The notes beneath the pieces are model-generated. The model searched no databases and was not told where the DNA came from. It worked only from the letters and a program-made list of their open reading frames with translations. A DNA stretch of 6,159 nt from an uncultured Eubacteriales bacterium (GTDB taxonomy: Bacteria; Bacillota; Clostridia; Oscillospirales; Acutalibacteraceae). A program made the translations under genes and the position numbers. Shown here one piece after another: positions 6,026 through 6,159 of this stretch; position 1 is the stretch's first letter; each line of letters begins with the position of its first letter. The stretch is from contig ONXZ01000089.1 in assembly GCA_900321905.1 (NCBI GenBank), positions 1 through 6,159 of the forward strand, in the 5' to 3' direction.

Positions 6026-6159
6026 ATGATAGAAAACGAAATGGATTTTGAGAGCAGGCTTGCTGCTCCCGAATACACCCCTGAAGATACAGAGATTGAA
6101 AATTCTCTGCGCCCCAAACAACTGTCCGACTATATCGGCCAGGCGAAGGCGAAGGAGAA
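6026..6159 (+). CDS. ruvB: Holliday junction branch-migration helicase RuvB, 3' truncated by window edge
   Basis: RuvB is the hexameric AAA+ ATPase that drives branch migration with RuvA. Only the first 44 codons lie in the window, before the Walker A motif. An acidic N-terminal tail (residues 1-26) is followed by SLRPKQLSDYIGQAKAKE (27-44), the diagnostic start of the RuvB ATPase domain. The ATG at 6026 is 19 bases after the ruvA stop and is preceded by AGGTG (6016-6020) at 5 bases. The in-frame ATG at 6041 is less well placed. The frame is open to the end of the window. Order and identity agree with the common clostridial ruvC-ruvA-ruvB operon. Confidence 0.95.
   Translation, partial: MIENEMDFESRLAAPEYTPEDTEIENSLRPKQLSDYIGQAKAKE

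Noticed and set aside
912..6121. Long open frames on the - strand opposite ilvB, leuC, leuD and the ruv genes
   Set aside because: They lie opposite well-identified + strand genes, show no recognisable protein motifs, and are explained as antisense shadows of those genes' codon usage.

Overview
The window is an ordinary-looking chromosomal segment with genes on the + strand only. It probably comes from an anaerobic Firmicute of class Clostridia; a Ruminococcaceae/Oscillospiraceae-type gut organism is a reasonable guess but is inferred, not shown. The reasons are strong purine-rich Shine-Dalgarno sites, the short (about 420 + 160 residue) two-subunit LeuC/LeuD type shared by clostridia and archaea, and a RuvC resolvase (Bacilli normally use RecU instead). 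There is no sign of a phage, transposon, CRISPR array, tRNA or rRNA.

Region 1 (1-4734) is a branched-chain amino acid gene cluster with two extra genes at its end. It holds the 3' part of ilvB (acetohydroxyacid synthase catalytic subunit) and ilvN (its ACT-domain regulatory subunit). A 104-base leader-like gap follows, with inverted repeats that can fold in competing ways. Then come leuC and leuD, overlapping by 4 bases (isopropylmalate isomerase), an unrecognised aromatic-rich 137-residue protein, and a small flavodoxin-fold protein with a CX2CX2CX5C cysteine motif. IlvBN makes acetolactate and 2-aceto-2-hydroxybutyrate for valine, leucine and isoleucine. LeuCD performs the second step specific to leucine. 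leuA, leuB, ilvC, ilvD and ilvE are not in the window, and leuB, the common next gene after leuD, is replaced here by the two extra genes.

Region 2 (4735-4882) separates two transcription units. It contains a 9-bp stem-loop likely to end the upstream unit, a very AT-rich stretch with a 12-bp palindrome and an 11-bp direct repeat, and a strong extended -10 promoter.

Region 3 (4883-6159) is the Holliday-junction operon ruvC-ruvA-ruvB. ruvC and ruvA overlap by 4 bases, and ruvB is cut by the window end after 44 codons. RuvA binds the four-way junction, RuvB is the branch-migration motor and RuvC cuts the junction.

I see no undescribed multi-gene system here. The points most worth a second look are the ilvN-leuC gap, the unknown 137-residue protein, and the Isf-like flavoprotein sharing an apparent transcription unit with an iron-sulfur isomerase.
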